Below the pieces are notes generated by a model. That model was not told the origin of the DNA and ran no database searches. It saw nothing but the letters and a program-made list of their open reading frames with translations. The position numbers and the translations under genes were made by a program. A stretch of DNA of 64,000 nucleotides from Multifurca ochricompacta (taxonomy: Eukaryota; Basidiomycota; Agaricomycetes; Russulales; Russulaceae): NCBI GenBank assembly GCA_022496185.1, contig WTXG01000006.1, positions 496,001-560,000 of the forward strand, written 5' to 3'. The number at the start of each line of letters is the position of its first letter. The stretch's first letter is position 1. Below, piece by piece: positions 1 to 11,109 of this stretch.

Positions 1-790
1 GTACGTTGATGATCATCGTGATCAAGCGTTATTACATGTGGGAGTTAACCCAATGTCTTGCAGAGAGGCTAAATCATCCCAATGAAAACACAGCTGAGAT
101 GCAGAAATCAATCGCAATGTCCGATCGACCGCCATTCTGCAGATGATGATCCGTCGTTGTCGGATACTAGTAGGCTCTGGGATGATGTTGGATGTGAAAA
201 AAGTAGGATCCATAAATCCAATCAAGGTCGCTGACAACAATTTCTTCTCATTCGGTTTGATGTGATGAAACTGAGTCGACGATTATGTTTGAGTCGAGTC
301 GCAGAACGTTAAAATGGCCGCGAAGAAGCGTTCGAATTCGTGATCTTCATCCAAAGACTCGGAATGTCCGTAAAAATAACAACGCGCGACCATCGATCCC
401 TGGTGATCACTTTTAAGCACTTTCTTCCTCTGCCTTCGCGTCTTCAAGCGGTCCATACGATACCATGTGTCATAGTCATAGAGATGAACACCCTTCGAGC
501 CAAGAAATAAATACCAAAGACGGCAAATAGCGAGCCTGTAACGATAAATCAGACTGACAACGAAAGTGGGGTATAATATGGACTGTCCTGCCGGAAGACG
601 ACGAGACCGCCTTAAAGAAGAGGAAGAAGGAAATATGAAGCAGTGTGGGCAAAGCTTCAACCGCCCAAGGAAAGTATAGTTTTTCGAGACCTTCGGCAAA
701 GAGCGCATGTAAACCCAGACGGGATAGAGATGCTGGTGGTCCGATTAGCGTCAGCGAGCACCTGATAAGGGTCCTGGATAGAACGCCCCA
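1..790 (-). pseudogene. Degenerate, 5'-incomplete DUF6535-family gene, cut by the window edge
   Basis: Reading the minus strand from about 755 to 1, pieces of the agaricomycete DUF6535 membrane-protein family appear in family order but in different frames. They are a segment with FAEGLEKLYFPWAVEALP and a hydrophobic run (around 640-720), then DSPYYTPLS (around 560-590), then LDEDHEFERFF (around 315-350), then a conserved PEPTSIRQRRIIIC-like block (around 130-190). An in-frame TAA lies at 283-285 between the last two blocks, and at least two frame changes separate the earlier ones. Similarity is from recall of the family, whose function is unknown. No start codon could be placed, and the 3' part lies outside the window. 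The neighbouring permease is on the same strand. A real gene with badly called bases is possible, but a stop plus several shifts favours a relic. Confidence 0.6.
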
Positions 791-1093
791 ATTGACGTCG
801 CTACTGCAGCAGAGAACAGAGCAGTCTACACCGCTTCGGCGGGAAATCTGGACTCAACTTCAACAAGAGCGATCAGTTATCTCTCACCCGTCGCGACCAC
901 TGAGTTAATAGCGCACACCAACAAGCACGGGCCGAGCTGCCTTTGCCGGTTGACCTTTTGATTCTCATATCACCCGAAAAGATAAAGATCAAGCGATCAA
1001 GCTGTTTTGCCTGACTTAACCTGACTATAACGTAGTCTGACTTTACGGCCTCTCCATTCCACCATCATGATCCATATAATACCAGATTGCTTG

Positions 1094-3234
1094 CTAAACA
1101 CCTCTCCAGCGCTTTTCGATATGGCGTAGTGGAACATACAGAAGCGCCGTGACGGCTATCGCAACCTCAAACCCAATATCTCCAGTCTTGCGCGCAATCG
1201 GACCCGTGTACCACACTTGATCCATAGATGGAATAACAAGCGCGAAACTCAATGTGGATGCTCCTAGGGCAGCTGCACCCAGTGGAAGCTTCGACGGTAC
1301 GTTCCAATATTGGGTGTCATAAAGCATAAAGTCGCCCTTGCGGAAGTACAGGTGCTCGACGATGAGCGCAGATACCCATGCTCCTGTAAGCGCGTCGATA
1401 GCATAGCATAGTATAGTATAGTCAGTACGAATAGCGACCACACAGGGAGTAAAACGCATAGAATACCTGCCCAATATCCGATGAGACCCAAAAAGTTGGA
1501 AAGTGTTGCATAGAACTTGTGCTGGCCTACAATGGAGAGTGGAAGTATCCTTTGCACCACCGTTTAGGAGAATGACGAGAGGTAAAAAGTAATAGCACTT
1601 ACACTGCTGTTGCGAATACCGAAATTAGATATCTGGGAACGACTACTAGTGGTGGCGCGACGGTCTGTAAGGCCATGCACAGCGAGTACATCGTCGGGGC
1701 ACTGGAACCAGTCACACTAAAGCTGACCAACACCATTAGGAACTTCCCGAATCCACCGACTGGATGAAGCATCGCATCAATAAGTCCACCAACGTTACCA
1801 CCTGCATAGCCTGCATCCCAGTCAGGCACTGAAGGTGCAGATATTGCCGCGGCGGCCCCCAAACATTGAACAGCAATCTATAAGAGAACAATGCGACTAT
1901 AGGCTGAGCTTAAGTACTTCTTTTCTTACTATGGGAATGTTGAGGCCGAGGTATGAGTACAAGAAGATCCGCCAGCTAATTGGGACCACATTGTTACGCT
2001 GTAGTATGATAGAACACCCCACGAGATGAGACGGACCTGGAAACACCTGGATGGAAGTATGCAGTATAGTCCGAGCTGGATGCTGCCCACGTCATCGTGA
2101 ACCCGGCAATTGTCGCCCCGAAGGTAAGAATCTGGGCGCAGTGGCAGATACTACCCGAGGAGTATCGATAAAGTGATTTCCGCTGACAGCCGTGGCAATG
2201 ATGAAGGTAGCAAGAAGTGGAATCCACGCCAACCGCTCGTACCTGTGTCAGGGTTCAGGAAAGGCTAAGGCTGTTACTCTTCTCGATGTGGAGGATAGAA
2301 ATACGTACCAACTGAGAACTTTGAGGCCGCAGAAGGATACCTACACAACGACAGTTGATCAGGAAAACGCGGTTGTTCTGAGCACCTATGTTCACTGACG
2401 AGGAGGGTGATCACAGAGGTGATCACAATGCCGACACTAGTTAGCTCTGTGAGCGTGAGGCTCAGAAACACGTAGCATATATTTGGTCACACACGTGCAA
2501 CTGATATTACCAACAGTAGCGAGCGACTGTCCACCCAGTATGCTAGACAGTATGCAGAAACCCACGCCACCTATGAGGCTGAAAAGGCCAGGGATAATGA
2601 CGCCGTGGTATCTACGGGCACTTGTCTTTGAGCAGCCGGAGAGAGGGAAAGTAAATGACTTACCCGAACGTGTATCGCGACGCGCACAACTGGCGCAAAC
2701 CTAGCTTTGGTCCCCAAGTCGTGCTAGCTCAGTTCAGATCCAAAAACCTTTCTTTCCATAAGGCTGATCCTCGACGCATAGAACTCACAAGTATGCTGGG
2801 GGGATAGCGCATAGCAGGTTAAAGAACAGGATAGTTAAGCACGAGTCTCGAAGGCCAAGTCCGAAAGCTACCGGGCCCAATGTACCCGTGGAGAATCTAA
2901 CATTAAAAAGATGGCCTCCGAGTCGGCACTGCTTAGGAAGTAGAGCTCTGTACGACGTACGACAGAACGTTTGTATTTGCGGAGAACCATATAAAGAATA
3001 TTTTACTGAACTGGGTCTCCGTCCTGTCTTGAACGTCGACGGGGTGAATACCTGTCAAGGGGGAGGAGCGCTGTTGAGCGCTGTTGAGTTACATAATGCC
3101 AGATAATGTGACGCACCCCGCAGCTCGACCCCCCAATTCCGATCGGTCTGTACGAGAAAGCTCCTGGCGGTCTCTGAGCTATCCTTCTCATAGAGGCCCC
3201 GCTTTGAGGTGTTGACATCCTTTAGGTCCTTCAT
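1094..3234 (-). CDS. NCS1-family purine/cytosine permease (FCY2-like)
   Basis: Plasma-membrane nucleobase:cation symporter predicted to import purines and cytosine. The start ATG at 3232-3234 begins MKDLKDVNTSK. The exons then give the family landmarks in order: FFIWFSANTNVLS, FSTGTLGPVAFGLGLRD, YHGVIIPGLFSLIGGVGFCIL, WYERLAWIPLL, ILTFGATIAGF, SSDYTAYF, the GGFGKFLMVLVSFSVTG block, FYATLSNFLGLIGYW, GAWVSALIVEHLYFRK, and VWYTGPIA with GDIGFE near the C-terminus. The stop TAG is at 1094-1096. About nine introns of 45-90 nt are inferred, most with good GT..AG ends (for example GTACGT donors near 2311 and 2973). The reading frame slips once around 2130-2140, between NHFIDTPR and QILTFGAT. One extra base restores the frame, and no intron fits. 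Family assignment is strong; substrate choice among purines, cytosine and related bases is inference. Confidence 0.9.
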
Positions 3235-3764
3235 GTCACGACTGGCGACTGAAACAGAGATGAGACAATACAGAGAGGTCGTCGGGGATAGAAGCCGTGA
3301 GTAGGACGGTGTTATATATACGAGCAGATTTGGCCCCTCTCCCTTGCGGCGACCTCGCGAAAAGTCTGGGGCGTTGGGCAAGCGCATTACCAACGAAGGA
3401 ACTGGTGTTGACGGTCTCGGAGTCAACCCGTGATTCTGATTCCGATATTCTTGGGCGACACACCGCACATTTTCATTGGCATCGTGGCCTCTAATGGGTT
3501 CCTGTTTACCAAAATATCAGCGACACAACTGAGCGATGTCACAAGAAGTATGGGAAGTAGAAGGTCAATAGACGGATTCGCTTGGTCGAATTCAATTCAT
3601 CATAATTCCCAACTTTGAAAGACAAACAGACAGACATAACAGTACAAAGAATCTCATGGGCGGCGTTGGAAAGACAAAGACAGACAGACTACCCAATAAT
3701 AACACACAACGTACCGACGCCATGGAACATTGACATTGACCCACATGAACCCCAGAAAATAATC
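3235..3764. other. Intergenic region, no gene seen
   Basis: This 530-nt stretch is the upstream region of the permease and the downstream region of the Cys-module gene. Open frames here are short and show no family resemblance. A loose run of CAGACA-type units lies around 3620-3690. Nothing else could be supported. Confidence 0.5.
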
Positions 3765-6752
3765 TCAGACCTCCAAACGCAGTGAGTGTGATCGGGTCCT
3801 CCTGGGCTCAAGCTTCAATCGTAACCTCGTTTTCTCCTGCCGCCTCTTGAGACGCGCCTTGCAGCGCTCACACAGTGTACCAGGAGCTCCGACTGGTAAT
3901 TGTCGATGGCAAATTTCACTAGAGCATAGCCGCTGGAAGAGATCAATAGACACAGTTATTTTCAGTTTTGTACTATAAAGGAAACTAAAAACAAGGGACT
4001 GACCTTAGTCGTCGTTTCCGCTGAGTTTGTAGGAATAACCGGGCCCGAAGTACTCAATGCCTCGGCGCACGGACTATTGACTACACTTGAAGACGGTGGA
4101 CTTACGCTCGGCTCAGAGGCTGCCCGTGCGGGTCCGGAAGCCGACGTAGACGTGGACGTAACGGCACTCGCTACAAAAGCGGCAGCACCGTCGTCATTCG
4201 AGCTCTTTGGCTGCACCATGACGATACGCAACCCGTCTTTGCACCCCACGGTTTGATCGGTAGCCGCCCGCCCGCGCTTGCTGCGCTGTACCTTCCCTTG
4301 CGTCTGCGCTTGCATCTGCACCTGCACCTGAGCGCTCACATCGAACCAGTTTACTTCAACGGGCCCACTCGCGTAGGGGACCCAAGGTGGATACGGATAC
4401 GGTCGCAACCCATACGATGCGAGTTGCCCAGGCGGAGGCGGTGCGAACTGGTATGTCTGAAATGGGCCAGGGGCTGGCGCGCCGTACGTAAACGGTGGCC
4501 GCGGCGGGTATGACATTGGAGGGTAAGGACTCGGAACAAGGAAAGGCGGTTGCCCAGGCGTGTATGGGAGGGAGAATGGAGGCGGCACGTAATAGGGCAC
4601 TTGAAATTGCGGTTGTATATGAGACACACTTGAGCTCGCTGTAGAGAATGGGGGTGGGACAGGCGACGTCAGGATCGTCGATGTGGTAGGGCTAGAGGGG
4701 GTATTTCGGCCTGCAGTGGCATTTGAACATGCGCTGGAACTCGGAGCATAATCTGACGGTGAGGAATCGGAGCCGCTTGTGGACGCAGGGCTTGCTGCAC
4801 TTCTCCAGACCATAGAAGGAATGTCTTGTTGGCTGTGTGTGGGTGTCGCCTGGCTTTCAATACAAGGTTCCTCCGCCAGGGGTTCTTCGGTAATAGATTG
4901 TCGACTTGGCTTCTCAATATCCACCTCACTCGCCACACCTGGGTCAGCGGGAACCTCAGTGATTACCCCTGCCTCCGGAAGAGTTGATTCATAGGAAAGA
5001 AGAGGGGCATCCTGCGGAGGGATGCCGGGGTATTCGGACATTTCCGTTTGGTGTAGCACTGTCTCAGCTGGAGGTAAGAGAGGTTCCATAAAGATGATCT
5101 GCGGATCAGGGGCGGGTGTGGGGTTCTGCAACACTGGGGCAACTGGATCAGTGTTGGACTCTAGACCTGCAGGCGCCATTGCGTGTTCGTTCACTTGAGC
5201 AGCCACAGCTTCATCCAAGTCGTCATTGATACCTTTATCGCGATCAGATTTCCGCTTCCTGTTCATGCGGTCTTTCTCCCGATGAGTTTCGCACATCTTC
5301 CATGGAGAGCGATAGTCAAGTACGTTATGACACCACTTGACAGAACAAACGGTGTTTGAACGACGGGCGCCACGAGCAGGTGGTGGAATGGAGCTTTCGT
5401 CAGGCATTTCCTCATGCTGGAAACAACCATCATGTATAGGGACAAAAGAGAAAGAAAAGGCTACAAACCTCCGATGCACTTCCTCCCTCAGTTTCCAACT
5501 CGCGAGCATCGAAGTCTAAGGGCTCATTCGTGTACAGTGGCTCGGTGGCCTTCGCCTTGCCTTTCCTACTTTTATTCTCGGCTGAATCCGCGTCCCGTGC
5601 ACTTTCACTTCGCAGTGGTGTGGACTTCACTTCTTTGTCTCGGACACGCTTGAGTTTACTGTGATGCCTATTCTGCAAGCGATGTCGCTCACAACGACGG
5701 TACGGATAATGACCTTGCAACACGGTATGGCAGTGCGACACCGTACACATACGAACGGGCAGCATGGATATTGGTGCATATTGCACCACAGGTGAGCGAG
5801 GTATGGCTTCAAGAACCCTCCTCTCCCAAGCACGACGATCAGCTGTTTGGAGTTCGCCAATAAGCTGCGAGGATGTGTCAACAAGGAGGCAGTTCTGTTA
5901 TCAATTCACTAACAGGAAGGCCTTGCTGCACCCTTCGCGCATCCTCCTCCGCACGAACGCGGTCAAGCTCTTGTGCAGCAATCTCCCTCCCACGCTTCCA
6001 TTTGGAGCGCTTCGTCATACCATAACCGCGGTAGCGGTTACGACAAGGTACGCACATTTTGAAGAGGTATTCTCCACCAATGACGTTGCGACAACCCTTG
6101 ACAGAGCAATAACGTGACTCGGCTGTTGACCGTCCCGTGGGTGACGTAGATATCAGGTCCGCTTGAGATGTTGTGGGAACATAAGCGTCTTGCAAATTGT
6201 TGGATGAGTCGAGGGGAGGTAGCGTTAGGGCACCTGCGAGCTCGGAGGACGTTGGATTGAAGAGACGGGGGTCGATCTGACTGATGTGCATATTCTACGT
6301 GCCATCACTAGTTAGTAATGATAGATAGCCTAGAGGAGTGCGATAGTCCCTACAGGGACAGGATCTACGTCTTCGAGAATGGGGCCTACAGAGACATGAT
6401 GATCTGGAGGCATCCAAGTGACGACTCGACCATCTTCGTTACCGATACGTTGGGCACCGACAGCAGCCTTCTCTAACTTGCGTTTAGCGCGTTTGGTAGT
6501 CGCGTATTTACGATGACGACCACGACAATCCTCGCACATCTTGAGAGCATAATCTGGAGCAAGATCTTTTCCACATCCTTTGACTGAACATCTACGAAGA
6601 GCTGTCGCTGCTTCTGATATTGTTGTTGTAGTTGTAGGTGTGGTTGTAGTTGTAGTTGTAGTTGTTGAAGGGATAGAATTGAGTGACTGAGTAGTGGAAG
6701 TTGAAGATAAAGATGGAGATTGAAAGTAGACGTGCTCTGGGTAATAGCTCAT
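3765..6752 (-). CDS. Five-module Cys-rich (C-x4-C-x12-C-x2-C/H) protein of unknown function
   Basis: Five exons join in frame into about 918 residues. The start ATG is at 6750-6752 (MSYYPEHVYF); an upstream in-frame ATG at 6875 is possible. Each intron was checked for phase; the first has a perfect TACTAAC branch site at about 6313. The protein carries five copies of one module, with cysteine/histidine spacing C-x4-C-x12-C-x2-[C/H] in every copy, at 6525-6590, 6043-6108, 5682-5747, 5282-5347 and 3861-3926. Modules 1, 2 and 5 end in Cys; modules 3 and 4 end in His. Each is followed by a very basic tail (for example KRAKRKLE, KRSKWKRG). Between modules 4 and 5 lies a Pro/Ser/Tyr-rich low-complexity segment of about 400 residues. 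I recall similar CSVKGC...KMC..CR sequences in agaricomycete hypothetical proteins but no named domain. Zinc binding and nucleic-acid or protein contact are inference. Confidence 0.8.
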
Positions 6753-6936
6753 ATCTATCTTCACTCTACCAGACGCGGGGGCTGGGGTCTCGCAAGATTC
6801 AGAGCGGCGGCGGCGGGAACAGTGCCACAACAGCGCCGACGGTATTCCACCCTTCGGAGTTCCAATTAATAACACTTTTCCTTCGTCGCCGCCAAAAAAA
6901 AATACAAATTACACTCTAGCTAGAGCTAGAGTCAAG

Positions 6937-8348
6937 TCAAGACCATGTTGTCCGTTTTACATTTGCACCTGACTTATGTATATAGTTAGGTTCTATAGAT
7001 GGTGACGGTGGAATAATGCCTTTCACACAGTCATTGTCTGGGTATTTGTATGGAGGTGGGTAAGAAATTCGTGGGCTTTCAAACAACCCTTGACTCGACT
7101 TGATCGGCGATGCCGACAACTCGCTGCTGCCGCTGATAGTGGCGAGATTATTAGTGATGATCTGGAGGCTCAACGTTGGCTGCGTCATGTGTTGAGGGAG
7201 CAACCCTGTCCCGTTCGAAAACGAAGCCTCAGTTACTGCGTCCCGACCGTGCGCAACGCGGTAGAGTATCAACATTGGTGCAATCACCTTTCAGTTTCAC
7301 AAGTCATACATAAGAAGAACGCAGCTGGATAGCAGGTGAACTCACTTGGACCTGCCCAAGAAGGGGTAAAAAGACGTTTTGGAGCGGACTGCTTATGCCC
7401 ACGACGATGATATAGACCAAGGTGGACACGGTCTCCAGCGATGCCGACTCGACAACCATTGCCGCAATACCCAAAAAAGGTGACCTTGGGCTGCGGAATA
7501 CAGAGCCGGACCCGCGATGAACAAATATGAGGCGGCCCGCGATAAGCGAAGTGAGAATGATGCTAAGTGAAAGCGAAACGGTCCGATAGACGACCAGCCA
7601 ATTCGCGAGCTTGTTCGTGTTTTGCGTGGTCCCAGGGGTGGCGAGCTGGCGAAGTGCTAACGAGCCGGTCACTATTAACTGGGTTCAACTCTACAGAGGG
7701 CACTACAGAAGTGGTTTACTAACCTAGCGAGGAAAGATAAAGGAACGCAGGCAGCGCAAGCCACCGTAGCGTTCGGTTGAAAATGTAGTAGAATCGGAAC
7801 ACCTAGCCCAGTCAGTTCAACTGGTCAGTTCCAAAGCATGGGGAATCCTTCGTACCAATGTTCCATCCACAGACCAATTAATGATCACATATCTGAAAGC
7901 TCAGTGACCTGTCAAAACGATATGCCTATGCCACCGAAGAAGGGATGCTGGGTGTCTGGACACTCACAAGGCATTTAGCATAACGTATGTCCAATTGTTA
8001 ATGTTCTCCTCTATGAAAACACTTGGGCTGACGTTCTGTTGTTGGGTGACAAATGCAAGCAAAGTCCACCTTATCTGGAGAACAGTGCTAGCTGTAGCCA
8101 ACAGTAAGAGCCAGCATGTCATGAAAGTGCGCCAAGCCAGTTTCGGGAACACGCCAGGCGAGCCCACACACAGCACAAGCGTGCAGATGGTGAAGACAAT
8201 ACCTGAAAACCAGATAATTGGTCTAGAGAGACTAGATAAATAGTGGCAGCGTACCGTAGGCTATCCCAGCGAGAACTGTCCCCATTAAATTCATCGAATC
8301 CAGCGACATGTTGCTATCTCGACACTGACTAGCGGACAAGGTGGCCAT
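6937..8348 (-). CDS. Seven-transmembrane agaricomycete membrane protein, unknown function
   Basis: The start ATG is at 8346-8348 (MATLSASQCRD) and the stop is at the 6937 end. Six exons can be joined in frame. Hydrophobic helices are visible in IAYGIVFTICTLVL, FMTCWLLLLATASTVL, LALPAFLYLSSLV, VYRTVSLSLSIILTSLIAGRL, and the pair VSTLVYIIVVGI and VIAPMLILYRVAHG. The loop NWSVDGTLVFRFYYIFNR before helix 4 and the ILYRVAHGR ending of the last helix resemble a large family of seven-helix proteins expanded in Agaricomycetes, whose ligands and roles are not known. The tail after the last helix is about 100 residues, polar and low-complexity. GPCR-like signalling should not be assumed; only the membrane topology is supported by the sequence. 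Confidence 0.75.
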
Positions 8349-8744
8349 GATGTTGTGTGGTCTGGTCAGCGATCCTTTGAGCCGCCGATGTCAGGTTTGT
8401 ATATGCAGGCATTACAAGTATAAGAACTAGTGGATACATTTTTTAAGGGCACCATATCATTGGGAGGCAAGAAGTGGATTTGGAAACCGAGGATCAGCCG
8501 TAGCGCTGTATATAGTACAACAACTACACGGGTTGTCTAAGCGCGGGTGGCAACTAGCGGGAACGGCACATGGCACTACTAATGCTACTGCTGGCTGGCA
8601 CAATCGCCCAACCACTGTCGATTGCCTTTGGGCATCTACCACCATTGCGACGTCCCCTTTAGCCAGGAACTCGTATCTCGTCGCCAACACCCCGGAAAAA
8701 GTAAAAATGGAAATGTGAGGCGGCACGAACGCGCCTGCCTTAGC

Positions 8745-10852
8745 CTATTTGAACGTGGGCACTGGCACTCGTACATCTCCACTTGGCACGAATGCCCCTG
8801 CGATCGTTCTCAGAGCATCATCGACCCTCTCCAAGCTGATCTGCAGCGCAGCAGCAGTCGAAGGCAAGACCTCTGTCAAGAAGTAAATTAATTGGCACAA
8901 AAGCTCTTCCAAATATCCATCCATACGGGGTGACTCACCGAAGTCCCTCGCCCATTTACTGAGTACTGAACGTATTGGCCTGAGTAATGATGATTCTATG
9001 CTTTGTACTGTTCCGAGATCCCGGATACCAGTCTAATGGCACCAGCACTTCTGAGCCTCGACAGAAACGGAATATGAAACATTCGCACCCTGTTATCTAC
9101 ATCCCGCAAGAGGAGGATATAATATAGACCGAGGCATTCCACCAATCGCGCAGGCTCTGGGCTGTCATCAAATGCGTCAACTCCAGTTATGGAAGCAAGT
9201 GTATGCGGTGAATCAAGGTCAAGACGGAAGACATAGGGTCCGATAGTCTGTAGGAGGAAAGGGACATAAACATATTTTCCTTTTCTGATACGAATGGACG
9301 TCCAATATGGCCTCTTTCACGAGTCCGATGGCCGTAACGCGCATATATGGAGATAAATATTCAGAGGGTGATAACAGATCCCGAAGAATTTGGAGGCGTA
9401 GGACGGATGGGGTCAAATGTAGAACTTGACTCAGGATGCGGAGGGTAATGTGTCGAGTTGATGCATCGGGATGCGCGCTACACAACCAAGGGAGGACAGT
9501 TGTGAGAGGAATAATGAAATCAGATGAAAGCTCCCCATGGGTAAGCGGCGCTGCGCATAACACTTTTAGAAGGATAGCGAGGGACGCGTCTAGTGCTATA
9601 TTCGAATGCAGGGAAGTTAGGATAACTGGAAGAATGGAGACCAAAAGTGACAAGTTGAAGTGAATTGGAGGCAGTGCATGTGCATGAGCGATGAGCACCA
9701 TTGATGCCAATGTGGGGTTAGACTGCAGAGTATCGAAGCTACGGCCAAGGCTACTTGATACGTCCTGTTACCTATTAAGCACCACACCAAGCTTGTGCTA
9801 TTCGGCGCCATCCTCACCAGAGAAAGAAGTACCACATCTTGGCCGTCTTGCCAATCTCCAGGAATAATGGAGCGATAACTAAGTCTTGGAAAACATATTT
9901 CGAACTCTCTCTGCGCAACATAACTCTGAAGGAGATCGGCGCATGATTCTAATGTGACGTCCAAAAAAGACGTTAGAAAGGTCTATCACTATCAGATTAG
10001 ACCAGTTTCAGTGTGCCGTGTGAGGGGGCTCACTAACATAGCTGGTGGTAAGCTCGGTGATGTTACTCCCGGCCTTTCCTCGTACCCATGCCCCTAGTTC
10101 TTGAACCAGTAGGGCAGCATTGCGAACGAGAGATCGGCTCTCTGCCACCGTTGCTTGCGTGGTTACGAGGGACATGAGCTGCTCGAGCTCTGCGAGCCAT
10201 GCAAGCGTTTGCGATGGTGATTTGCGGGGTACGAGTCGAGGAAAGGCTGCAAGTGAGATTATGAGTGATTCTCAGGAATACACCATTCATACTTACCTTT
10301 CTTGAGGAGTAGCATCAAGCGTATAACCTGCACGACCAATGACACTTCCTCTGAACTCCCGTCCACTTCTTCTCCTGATTCTGTTCGCAGGCGTTCAACT
10401 ACTTCCTGAACACCCATTATGACCTCTTTTGCGCTACAATACTGCGCGATCAGAGATAATAGTTGGTCTGCACCGTCTCGAGGGCACGAAAGCAAATGGG
10501 GAAGAAGACCGAGAGCATCCTATAGTAATGATAATGGGTAGTTGTTGAATATTTGATGATACCAAAACCTACTAGGTCTGCCTGAAGACTATCTTTCTCG
10601 ATTGAAAGCAACACGTCTTTGAGATCGTGACGAGGAGAAATATCATGAATCGCGGAAATGATGAAGGTTGTCAGAGCAGCTATTTTATCCTGCGAGACCG
10701 TCAGACCTGCTTGGAGAGATGAGAATTACTATAATACTCACCTCATCGGCCGGTAGGTCTAAGGACTACGGATCGTTGGAAGTGCTCTCACAACATCGAA
10801 TTTTGCAACTCACCATGGTCGGCGCTCCGGTCAAATCACAGGCTTTACTCAT
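8745..10852 (-). CDS. YAP/Alf4/glomulin-family (Kinetochor_Ybp2-like) protein
   Basis: A helical-repeat protein spread over about nine exons. Recognisable stretches in order are DKIAALTTFIISAIHDISP, GADQLLSLIAQYCSAKEVIMG, PSQTLAWLAELEQLM, DGQDVVLLSLVRMAPNSTSL, a leucine-rich stretch with TRHITLRILSQVL and RLQILRDLLSPSEY, and RLVECLGLYYILLLRD. The stop TAG is at 8745-8747. The match to the fungal Ybp1/2-glomulin-ALF4 family is from recall: in yeast these assist Yap1 oxidation or kinetochore function, and in animals and plants they regulate cullin ligases. The N-terminus is uncertain; the best ATG is at 10850-10852, but the first introns do not join in a clean phase. The junction near 9765 is also off by one base. 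It is divergent from the DUF4139 gene, 257 bp away. Confidence 0.6.
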
Positions 10853-11109
10853 TTCATATTATATCCTTTCTTCCATGACTATGACCATCAGACTCGAATT
10901 GCCTCCTGACCATGGCGCTCTCTTGTGCTTCATTGCCCTGATGCCATGCTGTATTTCCATATTCGACCCACACAAGACACAGGAGCACAAGTGCGGTCCC
11001 GAGACGGCGCTCGTTGTGGGCATCTGACTCACGATCATTAATGTTAAAGACTATAGGACCTGTGTTGATGAGGACAACTTTCCTCGCTCTCGCTGATCTA
11101 TTTTGAACC
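10853..11109. promoter_or_regulatory. Shared divergent promoter region
   Basis: This 257-bp gap separates the start of the glomulin-like gene (minus) from the start of the DUF4139 gene (plus). No coding frame is convincing here. Shared control is inferred from the head-to-head layout only; no motif was recognised. Confidence 0.35.
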
